A stretch of 64,000 nucleotides of DNA, from NCBI GenBank assembly GCA_002360925.1, contig DERN01000002.1, forward strand, positions 124,001-188,000, in the 5' to 3' direction. This DNA is from Flavobacteriaceae bacterium UBA3339. Its GTDB lineage: Bacteria > Bacteroidota > Bacteroidia > Flavobacteriales > Flavobacteriaceae. The notes under the pieces are model-generated. The model saw only the letters and a list, made by a program, of their open reading frames with translations. It had not been told where the DNA came from and ran no database searches. Position 1 is the stretch's first letter. Each line of letters opens with the position of its first letter. Position numbers and translations under genes: made by a program. This document shows positions 27,465-36,607 of this stretch, one piece after another.

Positions 27465-28459
27465 TATATTGCTTTTTTAAGTTTTTTGAAAAAAGCTTCT
27501 TCTAAATCGGCCAATTGCATCAATTGATCAGATAAAACCTGATATACATTTTCGGTATTACTTCTTTTTTTCACAACTCTTGATGCTTCTAAAGCAAAAT
27601 CTCTCCATTTATCTCCAATCTCGACCAATTCTTTCGATAAATTCAACAACGTATCGTTTTGAAGATATGTTCCTGCTTCTTGTAAAAAAGCGGCGTAAAT
27701 AAAGCGAAATCCACCTCCACCAGTTCCAATTTCTTCTTGCATTCGAATCATATTTACCAAATTGTGATTTGCTTTTACCGGACCTAATTTTTTATGCCAT
27801 TTTAAAATAGCTTTAGCAACCATTCGCATTCCCTTTACACCAACAATTGGAACCGGAGCCAGCATATCGCGACATGTTTTATGAATTGCTTTTTTAATTG
27901 CCGGAGCCAAATCGAATTTTTCGGGAATATGAACGGGATGATACATATGTCCGTTTGGCGCTAAAGCTCCTTTTGCATAACGCACTTTTTCTAATTCAGC
28001 TTCGGAAAGCGAAACCGTATAATCAAAAACGGGATCGCTAACTAAATAACGTCCGTTTTCTTTTCCAAAAACCACAATATTATGAGCGTTAAAATGAAAA
28101 CGATATTCGTCGGGAAAGTAGGGTAGATGATAAACGCCAACCAATAATCCGGTTACGATGTTGTTTTTTAAATTTTCATCTAAAGCTTCTTGCGCCTTTT
28201 TAGGATTTTTAAATTTTTGTCGTTTTACTTTTATTCCTAAATGTTTTGCCATTCGGTTAAAAATCATTCCAGGCAACGGTCTGTACGAAATTGCCGGCGC
28301 ATGATTTACTTTTATAAAAGGCAAATAAACAAAGAAAATACCCGAACCTAAACCAAAAGCCATAGGTTCGCTTATTTCGAATCCTTTAGAGTTTAATAAA
28401 TTTACGATGGCGCCGTTTTCGCAATGAGCGGCTTGAGTATGTTGAAAATTAGATTGCAT
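27464..28459 (-). CDS. BtrH N-terminal domain protein
   Basis: A 331-aa protein. The start is CENGAIVNLLNSKG with a leading Cys that fits the peptidase-like BtrH fold, and further on it has the YRFHFNAHNIVVFG and YLVSDPVF segments. BtrH acyltransferases move ACP-bound acyl groups in butirosin synthesis, and homologues occur in flexirubin and aryl-polyene clusters. A role in transferring an acyl or aryl-polyene group from ACP is likely but not proven. It is tightly coupled on both sides (TAATG at both junctions). Confidence 0.82.
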   Translation of the reverse strand: MQSNFQHTQAAHCENGAIVNLLNSKGFEISEPMAFGLGSGIFFVYLPFIKVNHAPAISYRPLPGMIFNRMAKHLGIKVKRQKFKNPKKAQEALDENLKNNIVTGLLVGVYHLPYFPDEYRFHFNAHNIVVFGKENGRYLVSDPVFDYTVSLSEAELEKVRYAKGALAPNGHMYHPVHIPEKFDLAPAIKKAIHKTCRDMLAPVPIVGVKGMRMVAKAILKWHKKLGPVKANHNLVNMIRMQEEIGTGGGGFRFIYAAFLQEAGTYLQNDTLLNLSKELVEIGDKWRDFALEASRVVKKRSNTENVYQVLSDQLMQLADLEEAFFKKLKKAI

Positions 28460-28860
28460 TACCCTTTAAAGTTTTTCAATTCGTTTACAGAAATTCCAAA
28501 TACTTCTGCATATTTAGCCATTGTTTTTTCGTTTAATTTTTTAAAAACAGCAGGCTTTTGATGTCTTTTAATCAAAAAAGTCCATTTATTCATATAAGCG
28601 GCTAAGGTTTGCCAATCCATTTTATGTAATTCCATGTAATAAACAATCGGGCTCCATTCTCCTAAAAGAGCTTTTTCTTTAGCTTCTTCTGCACGCTGAT
28701 TCAATACATCTAAATTTTGATATTGTACAGATGATTTTGCTTCCCAACCCGAACTTTTTACTGTAGTCATTTTTCCGTTTTCATCTACAGCATACAATAA
28801 TTCATTACTGCCATGTTCAGAAATCGGACTTTTATCTTGAGGAACTTCGCTCTTTTTCAT
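28459..28860 (-). CDS. Flexirubin-locus protein of unknown function
   Basis: A 133-aa soluble protein: a flexible N-terminus (ELLYAVDENGKMTTVKSSGWEAK), then a helical part (residues about 55-133) with a WKIK-like charged surface and a small C-terminal helical unit (KYAEVFGISVNELKNF) that loosely recalls an HTH. I do not recognise the family. It sits between an ApeP-like dehydratase (4-bp overlap) and the BtrH gene (TAATG), and such positions are conserved in flexirubin loci, so it is probably a dedicated pathway protein. Confidence 0.6.
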   Translation of the reverse strand: MKKSEVPQDKSPISEHGSNELLYAVDENGKMTTVKSSGWEAKSSVQYQNLDVLNQRAEEAKEKALLGEWSPIVYYMELHKMDWQTLAAYMNKWTFLIKRHQKPAVFKKLNEKTMAKYAEVFGISVNELKNFKG

Positions 28861-29324
28861 GCATTATTATTTTGTAAAAATAAATTCAATTCGCCTTCCA
28901 AAAATAGTGTATCTTCATTAAAAACCTGCACTTTTAACACACAGATAGAATATTGATCTGTTTGAGAATGAGAACATAAAATTGCTTTTGTAGTAATTCT
29001 CGTATTTGTTTTTGGTAATTGAAAAACCTGTATTTTTTTAATGGAAGAAATAAATCCTAAAACCTTTGGATTGACAGAACAATTTTGAGTATAATCTTCG
29101 GTAAAATAAAACTGACCCGAAATTGCCGAACAAGTTTGTGCTGCATTTTCTATTAAACCAACATCTGTAAAAAGTCCGTTTTTAACGAAAATATTATCGG
29201 ATTTAATAAAAAAATCGGTCAATACTTCTTCGTTCGAAATCTGTTTAACCGTATCAACCATAAGCATTGGAGGTTGATGAGGAAGATAATTCTTTATCGG
29301 AAATTCTGTCATTTTACTTGGCAA
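28857..29324 (-). CDS. ApeP-like hotdog dehydratase subunit (Glu present, His missing)
   Basis: A 155-aa hotdog protein beginning with LPHQPPMLMVDTV, the FabZ-like first helix. The GHFPxxPxxPGV loop that supplies the catalytic His is replaced by a shorter FVKNGLFTDVGL, while the helix keeps Glu in LIENAAQTCSA. This is the complement of the His-only protein at 16863. In ApeI:ApeP-type dehydratases the active site is built from two chains, so this is the likely acid-donating chain. It overlaps the next gene by 11 bp. Confidence 0.75.
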   Translation of the reverse strand: MPSKMTEFPIKNYLPHQPPMLMVDTVKQISNEEVLTDFFIKSDNIFVKNGLFTDVGLIENAAQTCSAISGQFYFTEDYTQNCSVNPKVLGFISSIKKIQVFQLPKTNTRITTKAILCSHSQTDQYSICVLKVQVFNEDTLFLEGELNLFLQNNNA

Positions 29325-29742
29325 TTACGGTTTTCATTTGCCCTGAAGCAATAATTTCTTCTTCTACTTTCGAAACAATATCAACCAAAGTTATTCCTCC
29401 AAATTCTTGTATAATTTGTACATACGTTGTTATATTTTCGTCCATTTTAGGTAAACGGTTAATGACCAATTGGGAAATACTTCCAATATAACCAATCGGC
29501 GCATTTTCTTGTTTAATAAAATACGAATATCCGGTATGCAAAGCGACAGATTGAGCCATATGCTCGATTAAACCAGGTTCGGTAAGTACATTTGTTGTAA
29601 ACAATCGATCTTTTTTAACTAAATGACCTGCAATTAATTGATTTTCTGAATATTGAATCAATTGATCTACCATAACGATTGGATCTCGCTGTGGAATACA
29701 TTGCAATAAAATTTCTTTGGAAGTAATTGGAAAAGACATCAT
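29314..29742 (-). CDS. Second ApeP-like hotdog dehydratase subunit (Glu present, His missing)
   Basis: A 142-aa hotdog protein with the IPQRDPIVMVDQLI start and the helix LIEHMAQSVALHTG, which keeps the Glu and the MAQ signature. Again the GHFP loop is absent: the region reads LFTTNVLTEPG, so no catalytic His is visible. It resembles the neighbour at 28857 (overlap 11 bp), and both could pair with the His-bearing 16863 protein. TAATG couples it to darB. Confidence 0.75.
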   Translation of the reverse strand: MMSFPITSKEILLQCIPQRDPIVMVDQLIQYSENQLIAGHLVKKDRLFTTNVLTEPGLIEHMAQSVALHTGYSYFIKQENAPIGYIGSISQLVINRLPKMDENITTYVQIIQEFGGITLVDIVSKVEEEIIASGQMKTVIAK

Positions 29743-30878
29743 TAAACCACTTTTAAATAAGCGTATGCATAAGAAAAACGACCACTTTCGGGAACCGAAA
29801 GTAAAATAGTATCTCCTTTTTTCAATTTTCCTGAATGATACAATTGATCTAACATTAAATAAATGGAAGCAGAACCTACATTTCCGACTTCGGTAAGATT
29901 AATAAACCATTTTTCTTTCGGAATTTCCATTCCTTGATTTACAAATTCCTGATACAATTTTTCTTTAAAATACATTGAAGAAATATGCGGTAAGAAATAC
30001 GTAATATCATCTACCGAAATTTCATGCTTTTTAACTGCATCAAGTGTACTTATAACTCCTTTTGTTAAAATATGTTCGTCTAATATTTTAACATCTTGTT
30101 TTAAAGAAAAAACCGATTGTGTTTGCCATTCTTCTGTGCTGTACTCGCTCCAAGCTTTTAAGTTTCCGTCTTCAATTTTTTCTCCACCAGCATACATACA
30201 CGCTTCTAATTCGTGCGCATAAGAATAGTTTTCCATCCACAAAATTTCTAACGACAAAGCTCCTTTTGGTTCGTTTTCCAACAACATGGCTCCGGCTCCG
30301 TCAGACAACATCCAACGTAAAAAATCTTTTTTAAAAGCCAAGATTGGTTGTTGTTCTAAAGCCTCTAAATTTTCAACTTCTTTTTCGAATTTATTAGCCA
30401 TCATCCAGGTCGAAACCCGTTCAGAACCTGTACAAACTGCATTATTAGAATTTCCTGATTTTACAGATAAATATCCATATTTTAATGCGTTCATACCAGA
30501 ACAACAAACGCCTGAAGAAGAATTTAATTCGACTGAACGATTTTTTAATAAACCATGAACCATTGCTGCATGTGAAGGAAGCAATACATCGGGCGTTGAA
30601 GTTCCGCAAGATAAAACTTCCATATTTTGCATATTAAAATCTTGATTTTCTAAGTTTTTAATTGCATTTGCAGTGATTTCGGCATTGTTGTGTGTAATTT
30701 CTTGGTTTGCATTTAAAGCATAATACCGTTTTTGAATACCGTTATTTCGTAAAATTAATCTTCGTGATTTGGAAGGAGAATCGTTTATTTGACCTAAAAT
30801 CTGTTCCATTTCATCGTTAGAAATAGGATTATTCGGTAAAAAATTAGCAATATTATTTATATATACTTTGGCAGACAT
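29742..30878 (-). CDS. darB: Dialkylresorcinol-forming KAS III (DarB)
   Basis: A 378-aa KAS III-type ketosynthase. It has the Cys in SGVCCSGMNAL (Cys125/126), His298 in YFLPHISSMYF and Asn333 in VGNVGSAS, the classical Cys-His-Asn triad. In dialkylresorcinol and flexirubin synthesis, DarB condenses two acyl thioesters into the cyclic precursor, which DarA then aromatises. It lies 3 bp downstream of darA and shares a TAATG junction with the ApeP-like gene. Assignment rests on the pairing with darA and the locus. Confidence 0.88.
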   Translation of the reverse strand: MSAKVYINNIANFLPNNPISNDEMEQILGQINDSPSKSRRLILRNNGIQKRYYALNANQEITHNNAEITANAIKNLENQDFNMQNMEVLSCGTSTPDVLLPSHAAMVHGLLKNRSVELNSSSGVCCSGMNALKYGYLSVKSGNSNNAVCTGSERVSTWMMANKFEKEVENLEALEQQPILAFKKDFLRWMLSDGAGAMLLENEPKGALSLEILWMENYSYAHELEACMYAGGEKIEDGNLKAWSEYSTEEWQTQSVFSLKQDVKILDEHILTKGVISTLDAVKKHEISVDDITYFLPHISSMYFKEKLYQEFVNQGMEIPKEKWFINLTEVGNVGSASIYLMLDQLYHSGKLKKGDTILLSVPESGRFSYAYAYLKVV

Positions 30879-30881
30879 ACA

Positions 30882-31784
30882 TTAAATTCCTTGAAAATAT
30901 TTTTTTTGATTTTGAATGCTTCGGTATCGCAAAGGATACGTAATCCATTCAATTAAATGTACAATAGGCGATAAAATCCAAATTGCACAGAACAAATATA
31001 CTTTAAAACATTTTAATAAAAAGGGACGCTTTTTGGAGTTCTTTAAAATCAATTTGCTCCATATTGCAAATAATTTATTGGCTTTTTTATCCATCGAAAC
31101 TAAAAACCATCGAAACTCGACCGCTCCATTTTTAACTAATTCTGTTTGTAAACCATTGAACGATTTATTTTCTAAATGCTTTGCAATAATCTCTCCAAAT
31201 TTCGAACTTTCATCAATTTCTTTATCCGAAACACCCGGAAGCGGAAAAATGCCATAAGCTTTTCGTTTTTGACCAGAAAACATCCAATCTACAACAGTAA
31301 CAACACTTACTAAATTAATATTCCGATCGGTTAAAGCAATATTTCCTATTAAAAAACCTTCCTTTTTTTGTATTAAGCTTTTTACTTTTTCTTGTGCATA
31401 AGCCCACATATTTCTACTTCCGCTTATTGTTACAATTGGCGTATTTTGAAGTATTTTAGAAGCATAATCGCTTTTTAAAAACGACATAACAGGCAACGAA
31501 GGCGATAAATACCAAACTTGATAATACAACAAAACCAAATCATATTTTTGTTCTAAAATAGTTAACGGAGGCGGTAAAATATCAATTGGAATTTGAGCAA
31601 AAGTTTCGGGAAAAACTCCGAAAAAAGAGGAATTATCCCACGGAAAAGGAAAATCGTTTTTAGGTTCTATTCGGTATTCATCTATTTGGATATCTTGTCG
31701 CGACTTCAACGGAGACGTCATTCGATCTGCAATAGATTGAAGCTGACCAGATTGTGAATAATAAATAACGAGTACTTTTTTCAT
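30882..31784 (-). CDS. darA: Dialkylresorcinol biosynthesis enzyme DarA
   Basis: A 300-aa protein. The N-terminal flavodoxin-like start VLVIYYSQSGQLQSIADRM supports an FMN-binding fold. Further landmarks are the AYGIFPLPGVSDKEIDESSKFG segment and a hydrophobic C-terminal region (residues about 250-285) that may touch the membrane. This is the family annotated as the DarA dialkylresorcinol enzyme, which oxidises or aromatises the product of DarB. A TACTTTTG box at 31804-31811 in the 118-bp gap upstream suggests an internal promoter for the darA-to-lolA part. Confidence 0.85.
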   Translation of the reverse strand: MKKVLVIYYSQSGQLQSIADRMTSPLKSRQDIQIDEYRIEPKNDFPFPWDNSSFFGVFPETFAQIPIDILPPPLTILEQKYDLVLLYYQVWYLSPSLPVMSFLKSDYASKILQNTPIVTISGSRNMWAYAQEKVKSLIQKKEGFLIGNIALTDRNINLVSVVTVVDWMFSGQKRKAYGIFPLPGVSDKEIDESSKFGEIIAKHLENKSFNGLQTELVKNGAVEFRWFLVSMDKKANKLFAIWSKLILKNSKKRPFLLKCFKVYLFCAIWILSPIVHLIEWITYPLRYRSIQNQKKYFQGI

Positions 31785-31803
31785 ACTTTTTTTTGGTAAA
31801 GCA

Positions 31804-31811
31804 CAAAAGTA
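31804..31811 (-). promoter_or_regulatory. Candidate -7 element upstream of darA
   Basis: Minus strand TACTTTTG, a match to TAnnTTTG, 20 bp upstream of the darA start in the only intergenic gap (118 bp) of this block. Confidence 0.45.
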
Positions 31812-31902
31812 TTACTTTTTTAAAGAATGTGTCTGAAGATGAGTCGAAAGTTATAATGTTGTAAAGTCTAAATAACTCATTTAAAAACTTTTAGCCGATT
31901 TT

Positions 31903-32790
31903 TTACTTCTTAAAATCGTTCCAGAAATCATAATAATTAAACCATTGATATGGATATCGTTTCAACATTTGCGTAACGCTTTCGGTATAAGCATTTAGAA
32001 CAGCTTGCGCATCGCGGTATTTAATTTCAGGAGCTCGACGTGTGTACAAATGATAATGAAGATTCGATTCTTTCATCACATAAACAAACGCAATTGGCGC
32101 TTTAAGACGTGAAGCAATATGGAAAGTTCCGGCGGGAAACAAAGCTTCTTTTCCTAATAATTCTCCGGTCATGGTTTTGGTTTGCGGAACGTAACGATCG
32201 CCTGTAAAACAAATCAAATGATTTTTAGACAACGCATCGTTTATTTCGAAAATATGCGATAAATCTTCTTTTATATAAATGAATTGTACATTAGGTTTGT
32301 CGTTATTTTGAGAAGCTAAATATTCTTTAATAACTGAATGTTCCTGATCTATCGTTACAATATGAATCTGAGATTCTAAATCGATTTCTGAAAAGAATTT
32401 TTCGGCAATTTCGAAGTTTCCAATATGTGCACTGATTAAAATTCCGCCTTTTTTTTCGGATAAAAGTTGTTTTAAAATATCGATTCCGTCAAAATCAAAT
32501 GTAAACTCATTTCGAAGTCCAGCTCCAATTGCCACACGATCTAAAATGGTTTGTCCAAACACAAAATAGTTTTTGTAAATTGCCCAAACAGCTTTAAAAG
32601 AAGAAAATTGCTGGCGACGTTTAAAATAAGCATACATAGCTTTAAAACTGGCAGGCGAAGCTATAAAATAATAAAAAGCTACGAATACCAAAACCGAATA
32701 AGCGGCACGTATTCCTAGCTTTTTTATACAATAAACAAAGATTTTATAACCTAATAGTGTTCCTTTCGATTTACCACTCCATTGGTTCAT
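31903..32790 (-). CDS. LpxL/HtrB-like lysophospholipid acyltransferase
   Basis: A 295-aa inner-membrane acyltransferase of the lipid A acyltransferase family: an N-terminal hydrophobic segment (about residues 25-48), then ISAHIGNFEIAEKF with the HX4E catalytic motif. In flexirubin loci this is a candidate for the esterification of the aryl-polyene acid with the dialkylresorcinol, though that is inferred. It is 2 bp from the ACP gene and separated by 118 bp from darA. Confidence 0.85.
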   Translation of the reverse strand: MNQWSGKSKGTLLGYKIFVYCIKKLGIRAAYSVLVFVAFYYFIASPASFKAMYAYFKRRQQFSSFKAVWAIYKNYFVFGQTILDRVAIGAGLRNEFTFDFDGIDILKQLLSEKKGGILISAHIGNFEIAEKFFSEIDLESQIHIVTIDQEHSVIKEYLASQNNDKPNVQFIYIKEDLSHIFEINDALSKNHLICFTGDRYVPQTKTMTGELLGKEALFPAGTFHIASRLKAPIAFVYVMKESNLHYHLYTRRAPEIKYRDAQAVLNAYTESVTQMLKRYPYQWFNYYDFWNDFKK

Positions 32791-32792
32791 GG

Positions 32793-33047
32793 TTACGCAT
32801 TTTTAGCAGCAATTTTGTTTTCTACAATTTTGTAGAAATCTTGAAATGTTACCATTTCGGCAAAATCAGCTTCAACCAAACGTACACCAAAATTAGATTC
32901 TATTAAAACCACTAAATCTACATAATCTAAACTATCTAAATCTAAGGTTTCTTTTACATTTTTATCTGATTCGATTACCTCGGCATCTACTTCAAATTCT
33001 TCTACAAGAATTTCATTAATCTTATCAACAATCTCCTCGAAATTCAT
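32793..33047 (-). CDS. Acyl carrier protein (flexirubin locus, copy 2)
   Basis: An 84-aa acidic ACP with the 4'-phosphopantetheine Ser39 in DLDSLDYVDLVVLIE. It lies between an acyltransferase and a KS, the arrangement expected of the carrier for starter handling or for resorcinol acyl chains. It differs clearly from the other ACP at 23053, which suggests non-interchangeable carriers. Confidence 0.92.
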   Translation of the reverse strand: MNFEEIVDKINEILVEEFEVDAEVIESDKNVKETLDLDSLDYVDLVVLIESNFGVRLVEADFAEMVTFQDFYKIVENKIAAKNA

Positions 33048-33053
33048 CGTGTT

Positions 33054-34277
33054 TTATTTATACTTTTTTACAATAACGGCAGAATTGGTTCCACCAAACC
33101 CAAAAGAGTTCGACAAATATACATCAAAATCTTGATTTATGGTTTCTTTAACAATATTCAATTTAGCCGAATCTTCGTCGGGTGTTTCAAAGTTAATATT
33201 AGGCGCAATAAATCCGTTATTCATCATTAAAGTAGAATAAATAATTTCGCTGGCACCCGCCATCCAACATTCATGACCTGTCATAGATTTGGTTGAACTA
33301 ACAAAAGGTTTTGTTTCGCCAAAAACATCGTGAATCGCTTTTGCTTCGTTTGCATCGCCAACCGGAGTAGAAGTTGCATGCGCATTGATGTATTGAATAT
33401 CCGAAGCTTTTAATTCGGCTTGTTGTAAAGCTTTTCGCATAGCAGTTGCAGGTCCGTCAACGTTTGGAGTTGAAATATGTCCGCCATTTGATGAAAAACC
33501 ATATCCAACAATTTCGGCTATAATATTAGCACCGCGAGCCAAAGCGCTTTCTAAACTTTCTAAAATAACAGTTGCACCACCACCACTTGGAACTAATCCA
33601 TCGCGATTTGCATCAAAAGGACGACATGCTTTTGCTGGTTCATTTTCGCGAGGAGAAAAAACACCTAAACCGTCAAAACTTGCCATTCCGTATTTATTTA
33701 TTTCTTGTGCACCACCGCAAATAACCAAATCTTGAAGTCCGTTCTTAATCATTAAATAACCCAAACCAATTGCATGAGATCCGCTTGCGCAAGCTGCACT
33801 AATTGTCATATTAATTCCCGAAATATTAAAAATAGTCGATAAATTCATGGTAACTGTAGAATTCATCGATTTAAAAATAGCTCCGGAGCCTATTAATGCT
33901 GTATCTTTTTTTTCACGTACAATATCGGTTGCTTCAATAATAGCTTTAGAAACACTATCATTTCCATAAATTAATCCGATTTCTCTTTTCTGAAAATCAT
34001 CTAAAGCAATTCCCGCATTTTGTAAAGCTTCGATTGTTGCAATGTAGGCATATTCGGTTTCTTCGCCAATTGTTACACGCTGTCTGCGGCTTAATTGCGA
34101 TTTAAGATTTGGTGTTGGAACTTTGCCTGTAAGCGCGGATTGGAAACCGTATTCTTTTCGTTCTTCATCGAAAACAATACCCGATTTTCCATCGCGTAAC
34201 GATTGCGTTACTTCCTGAATATTGGAACCAATACACGAATAAATTCCCATACCGGTAATGACTACTCTGTTATTCAT
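33054..34277 (-). CDS. Beta-ketoacyl-ACP synthase, third full KS
   Basis: A 407-aa FabB/FabF-like ketosynthase with Cys163 in TISAACASGSHA, His300 in INAHATSTPVGD and His335 in SMTGHECWMAGAS. It forms a unit with the ACP and FabG genes around it (TAATG junction with fabG at 34277). It probably performs the first condensation(s) of the pathway near the tyrosine-derived starter; the division of labour with the other two KS enzymes cannot be read from sequence. Confidence 0.92.
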   Translation of the reverse strand: MNNRVVITGMGIYSCIGSNIQEVTQSLRDGKSGIVFDEERKEYGFQSALTGKVPTPNLKSQLSRRQRVTIGEETEYAYIATIEALQNAGIALDDFQKREIGLIYGNDSVSKAIIEATDIVREKKDTALIGSGAIFKSMNSTVTMNLSTIFNISGINMTISAACASGSHAIGLGYLMIKNGLQDLVICGGAQEINKYGMASFDGLGVFSPRENEPAKACRPFDANRDGLVPSGGGATVILESLESALARGANIIAEIVGYGFSSNGGHISTPNVDGPATAMRKALQQAELKASDIQYINAHATSTPVGDANEAKAIHDVFGETKPFVSSTKSMTGHECWMAGASEIIYSTLMMNNGFIAPNINFETPDEDSAKLNIVKETINQDFDVYLSNSFGFGGTNSAVIVKKYK

Positions 34278-35014
34278 TACGAATAAATTCCTCCGTTGAT
34301 GTTAATTATTTCTCCTGTGATATAACCCGATTTTTTAGAAGCCAAAAAACTTACCAATTCTGCAACTTCTTCTGCTTCGCCAAAACGATTTGCCGGAATC
34401 ATTTTTACTAATTCTTTTTCGTCTAAATCGGCTGTCATATCGGTTTTTATAAAGCCGGGTGCTACTGCATTTACTGTTACTTTACGTTTTGCAACTTCTT
34501 GTGCCAACGCTTTAGTTGCAGCAACAATGGCACCTTTTGCTGCTGAATAATTGGTTTGCCCCGGCGTTCCTTTTACGCCTGAAACCGAAACCATATTTAT
34601 GATTCTTCCGTATTTATTACGCAACATATCTTGCATAAAAAATTGCGTTACATTAAAAAATCCATTCAAACTGGTGTTGATTACAGACGACCAATCTTCG
34701 GGCTGCATCCACATAAACAAGCCATCGCGCGTAATTCCTGCGTTGTTTACAATTACTTCTACAACTGCATCGTTATTTGCTTCTTTCCATTCGTTTAAAA
34801 CCGTTTGAGTACTATTTAAATCGGCTACATCGAAACCTAAAACTTCTGCCGAACCTCCTAAAGATTCAATCGTTTTTTGCGTTTCTAAAGCAGCTTCTTT
34901 ATTCGATTGATAATTTATCAAGATATGATACTGCAAATCCTTTGCCAATTGTATCGCAATCGCTTTTCCAATACCACGCGATCCGCCCGTAACCAAAGCA
35001 CATTTTTTTGTCAT
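34277..35014 (-). CDS. 3-oxoacyl-ACP reductase (FabG-type SDR)
   Basis: A 245-aa short-chain dehydrogenase with the cofactor motif TGGSRGIGKA, NNAG (VNNAGITRDGL), Ser and YSAAKGA (Tyr-x3-Lys) catalytic set, and the C-terminal GYITGEIININGG. It reduces beta-keto groups during polyene assembly, so it is the ketoreductase step between the KS and dehydratase reactions. It is translationally coupled to the KS by TAATG and is 3 bp from the ammonia-lyase. Confidence 0.93.
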   Translation of the reverse strand: MTKKCALVTGGSRGIGKAIAIQLAKDLQYHILINYQSNKEAALETQKTIESLGGSAEVLGFDVADLNSTQTVLNEWKEANNDAVVEVIVNNAGITRDGLFMWMQPEDWSSVINTSLNGFFNVTQFFMQDMLRNKYGRIINMVSVSGVKGTPGQTNYSAAKGAIVAATKALAQEVAKRKVTVNAVAPGFIKTDMTADLDEKELVKMIPANRFGEAEEVAELVSFLASKKSGYITGEIININGGIYS

Positions 35015-35017
35015 ATC

Positions 35018-36535
35018 TTATTTCTTTAAATATTGTTTTACTTCTTCTACAAAAGGATACATGATTTGATCTTCGGAAAAAACCGGAACTATCTTACGTA
35101 AATCGTCGTATACTTTTTTAGAAGCCGAACTTAATTCATTGTAACATGCCAAAGCATCTACCGCCTGAATTAACGAAATCCATTCAATTGCCAATACTTC
35201 AAACGTATTTTCGATGACTTTACTACAAATTACCGCCGCATTGGTTCCCATACTTACAATATCTTGATTGTCGTTATTATTTGGAATACTGTGAACATAT
35301 AACGATGCTGACAAAGCTTGATTTTCGGCTGTTGTTGATGTTGCTGTAAACTGAACACCTTGCATTCCGAAATTAAATCCTAATTTACCTAAATTCACAA
35401 AAGGTGGTAAAATATCGTTTATTTTCGTGTTCATTAAATAATTCAATTGTCGTTCTGCCAACATAGATAATTTGGTAACAACCAATTTTAATTTATCCAT
35501 TTCGAGCGAAATATAATCTCCATGAAAATTGCCTCCGTGATAAACTTGTTGCGTTTCTACATCGATAATTGGATTATCGTTTGCCGAATTAATTTCTTTT
35601 TCAAGCAATTCTTGAACCTGCATTACAGTATCGTAAATAGGTCCTAAAATTTGCGGAACACAACGAATAGAATAATATTCCTGAACTTTTTCTTTAAAAA
35701 TTTCTTCTTCGTTTGTACCACTATATAAATATTCTTGTCGGTTTCTTGTTCTTTGGCTGTCGTTTAAATGTTCACGCATTTTTTGTGCCACATGACGCTG
35801 ACCTTGATGTAATTTGGTGTGATTTAATTCTTCAGACAAATGATCGTCGTAAGCTTGCATCAATTCATTGATTAAACTAGAAGCTTTTAAAGACCAGTCG
35901 ATCAATTTTTTTGCTTCCATTACATTCACAAAACCAATTCCGGTCATTACAGAAGTTCCATTCATCAATGCTAATCCTTCACGAATTTTAATTTCGATCG
36001 GATTTAATCCTTCCAATTCAAAAACTTCTTTTGTAACTCTTCGTTCTCCTTTGTAAAAAACTTCTCCTTCTCCAATCAAAACTAAAGCTAAATGTGCTAA
36101 TTGAACCAAATCTCCGCTGGCACCAACTCCGCCATGAGCAAAAATAAGAGGCGTAATATTTCTATTAATCAATTCTTTCATCAAAAGAACAACCGAAGTA
36201 TTTACACCCGATTTTCCTAAAGCTAACGTATTTAATCGAGCCAAAATTGCCGCTTTTACATGTACAGGCGATAAAGGTAAACCTGCGCCCGAAGCATGAC
36301 TGCGAATAAGATTGTATTGTAATTGCTTTTGATCTTTTTCCTGAATTCGGTATTGCGCCATAGGTCCAAAACCAGTATTTACACCGTAAATAACCTTATT
36401 TGATGAAAAATTCGTTAGAAAATCGAAACTGGTTTGTACTCGGTTAAGTAAAAATTGATCTAAATCTATTTTATCATTATTTTCTATGATTGTAGAAAAA
36501 TCATAGAACGATAAATAATCTTTGATTACCTTCAT
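35018..36535 (-). CDS. Tyrosine ammonia-lyase (MIO enzyme, flexirubin starter)
   Basis: Converts tyrosine to 4-coumarate, the aryl starter. The 505-aa product from Met at 36535 is chosen because homologues begin near MxxIxxYLS and because the -7 box (36608-36615) would place transcription start downstream of the other Met at 36607. It has the MIO-forming Ala-Ser-Gly (GGVGASGDLV, residues 139-141), Tyr50 in YGVNTGFG, and Ser79-His80 at the selectivity position. It closely resembles the F. johnsoniae TAL. Histidine lyase activity cannot be excluded by motif alone, but the locus supports TAL. Confidence 0.92.
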   Translation of the reverse strand: MKVIKDYLSFYDFSTIIENNDKIDLDQFLLNRVQTSFDFLTNFSSNKVIYGVNTGFGPMAQYRIQEKDQKQLQYNLIRSHASGAGLPLSPVHVKAAILARLNTLALGKSGVNTSVVLLMKELINRNITPLIFAHGGVGASGDLVQLAHLALVLIGEGEVFYKGERRVTKEVFELEGLNPIEIKIREGLALMNGTSVMTGIGFVNVMEAKKLIDWSLKASSLINELMQAYDDHLSEELNHTKLHQGQRHVAQKMREHLNDSQRTRNRQEYLYSGTNEEEIFKEKVQEYYSIRCVPQILGPIYDTVMQVQELLEKEINSANDNPIIDVETQQVYHGGNFHGDYISLEMDKLKLVVTKLSMLAERQLNYLMNTKINDILPPFVNLGKLGFNFGMQGVQFTATSTTAENQALSASLYVHSIPNNNDNQDIVSMGTNAAVICSKVIENTFEVLAIEWISLIQAVDALACYNELSSASKKVYDDLRKIVPVFSEDQIMYPFVEEVKQYLKK

Positions 36536-36607
36536 GGAAAATTTATTGTTTCTTTTGATTAAATTATTGATTTCTTGGTAATTTTGAAACCAAATTTTTG
36601 AAAGCAC

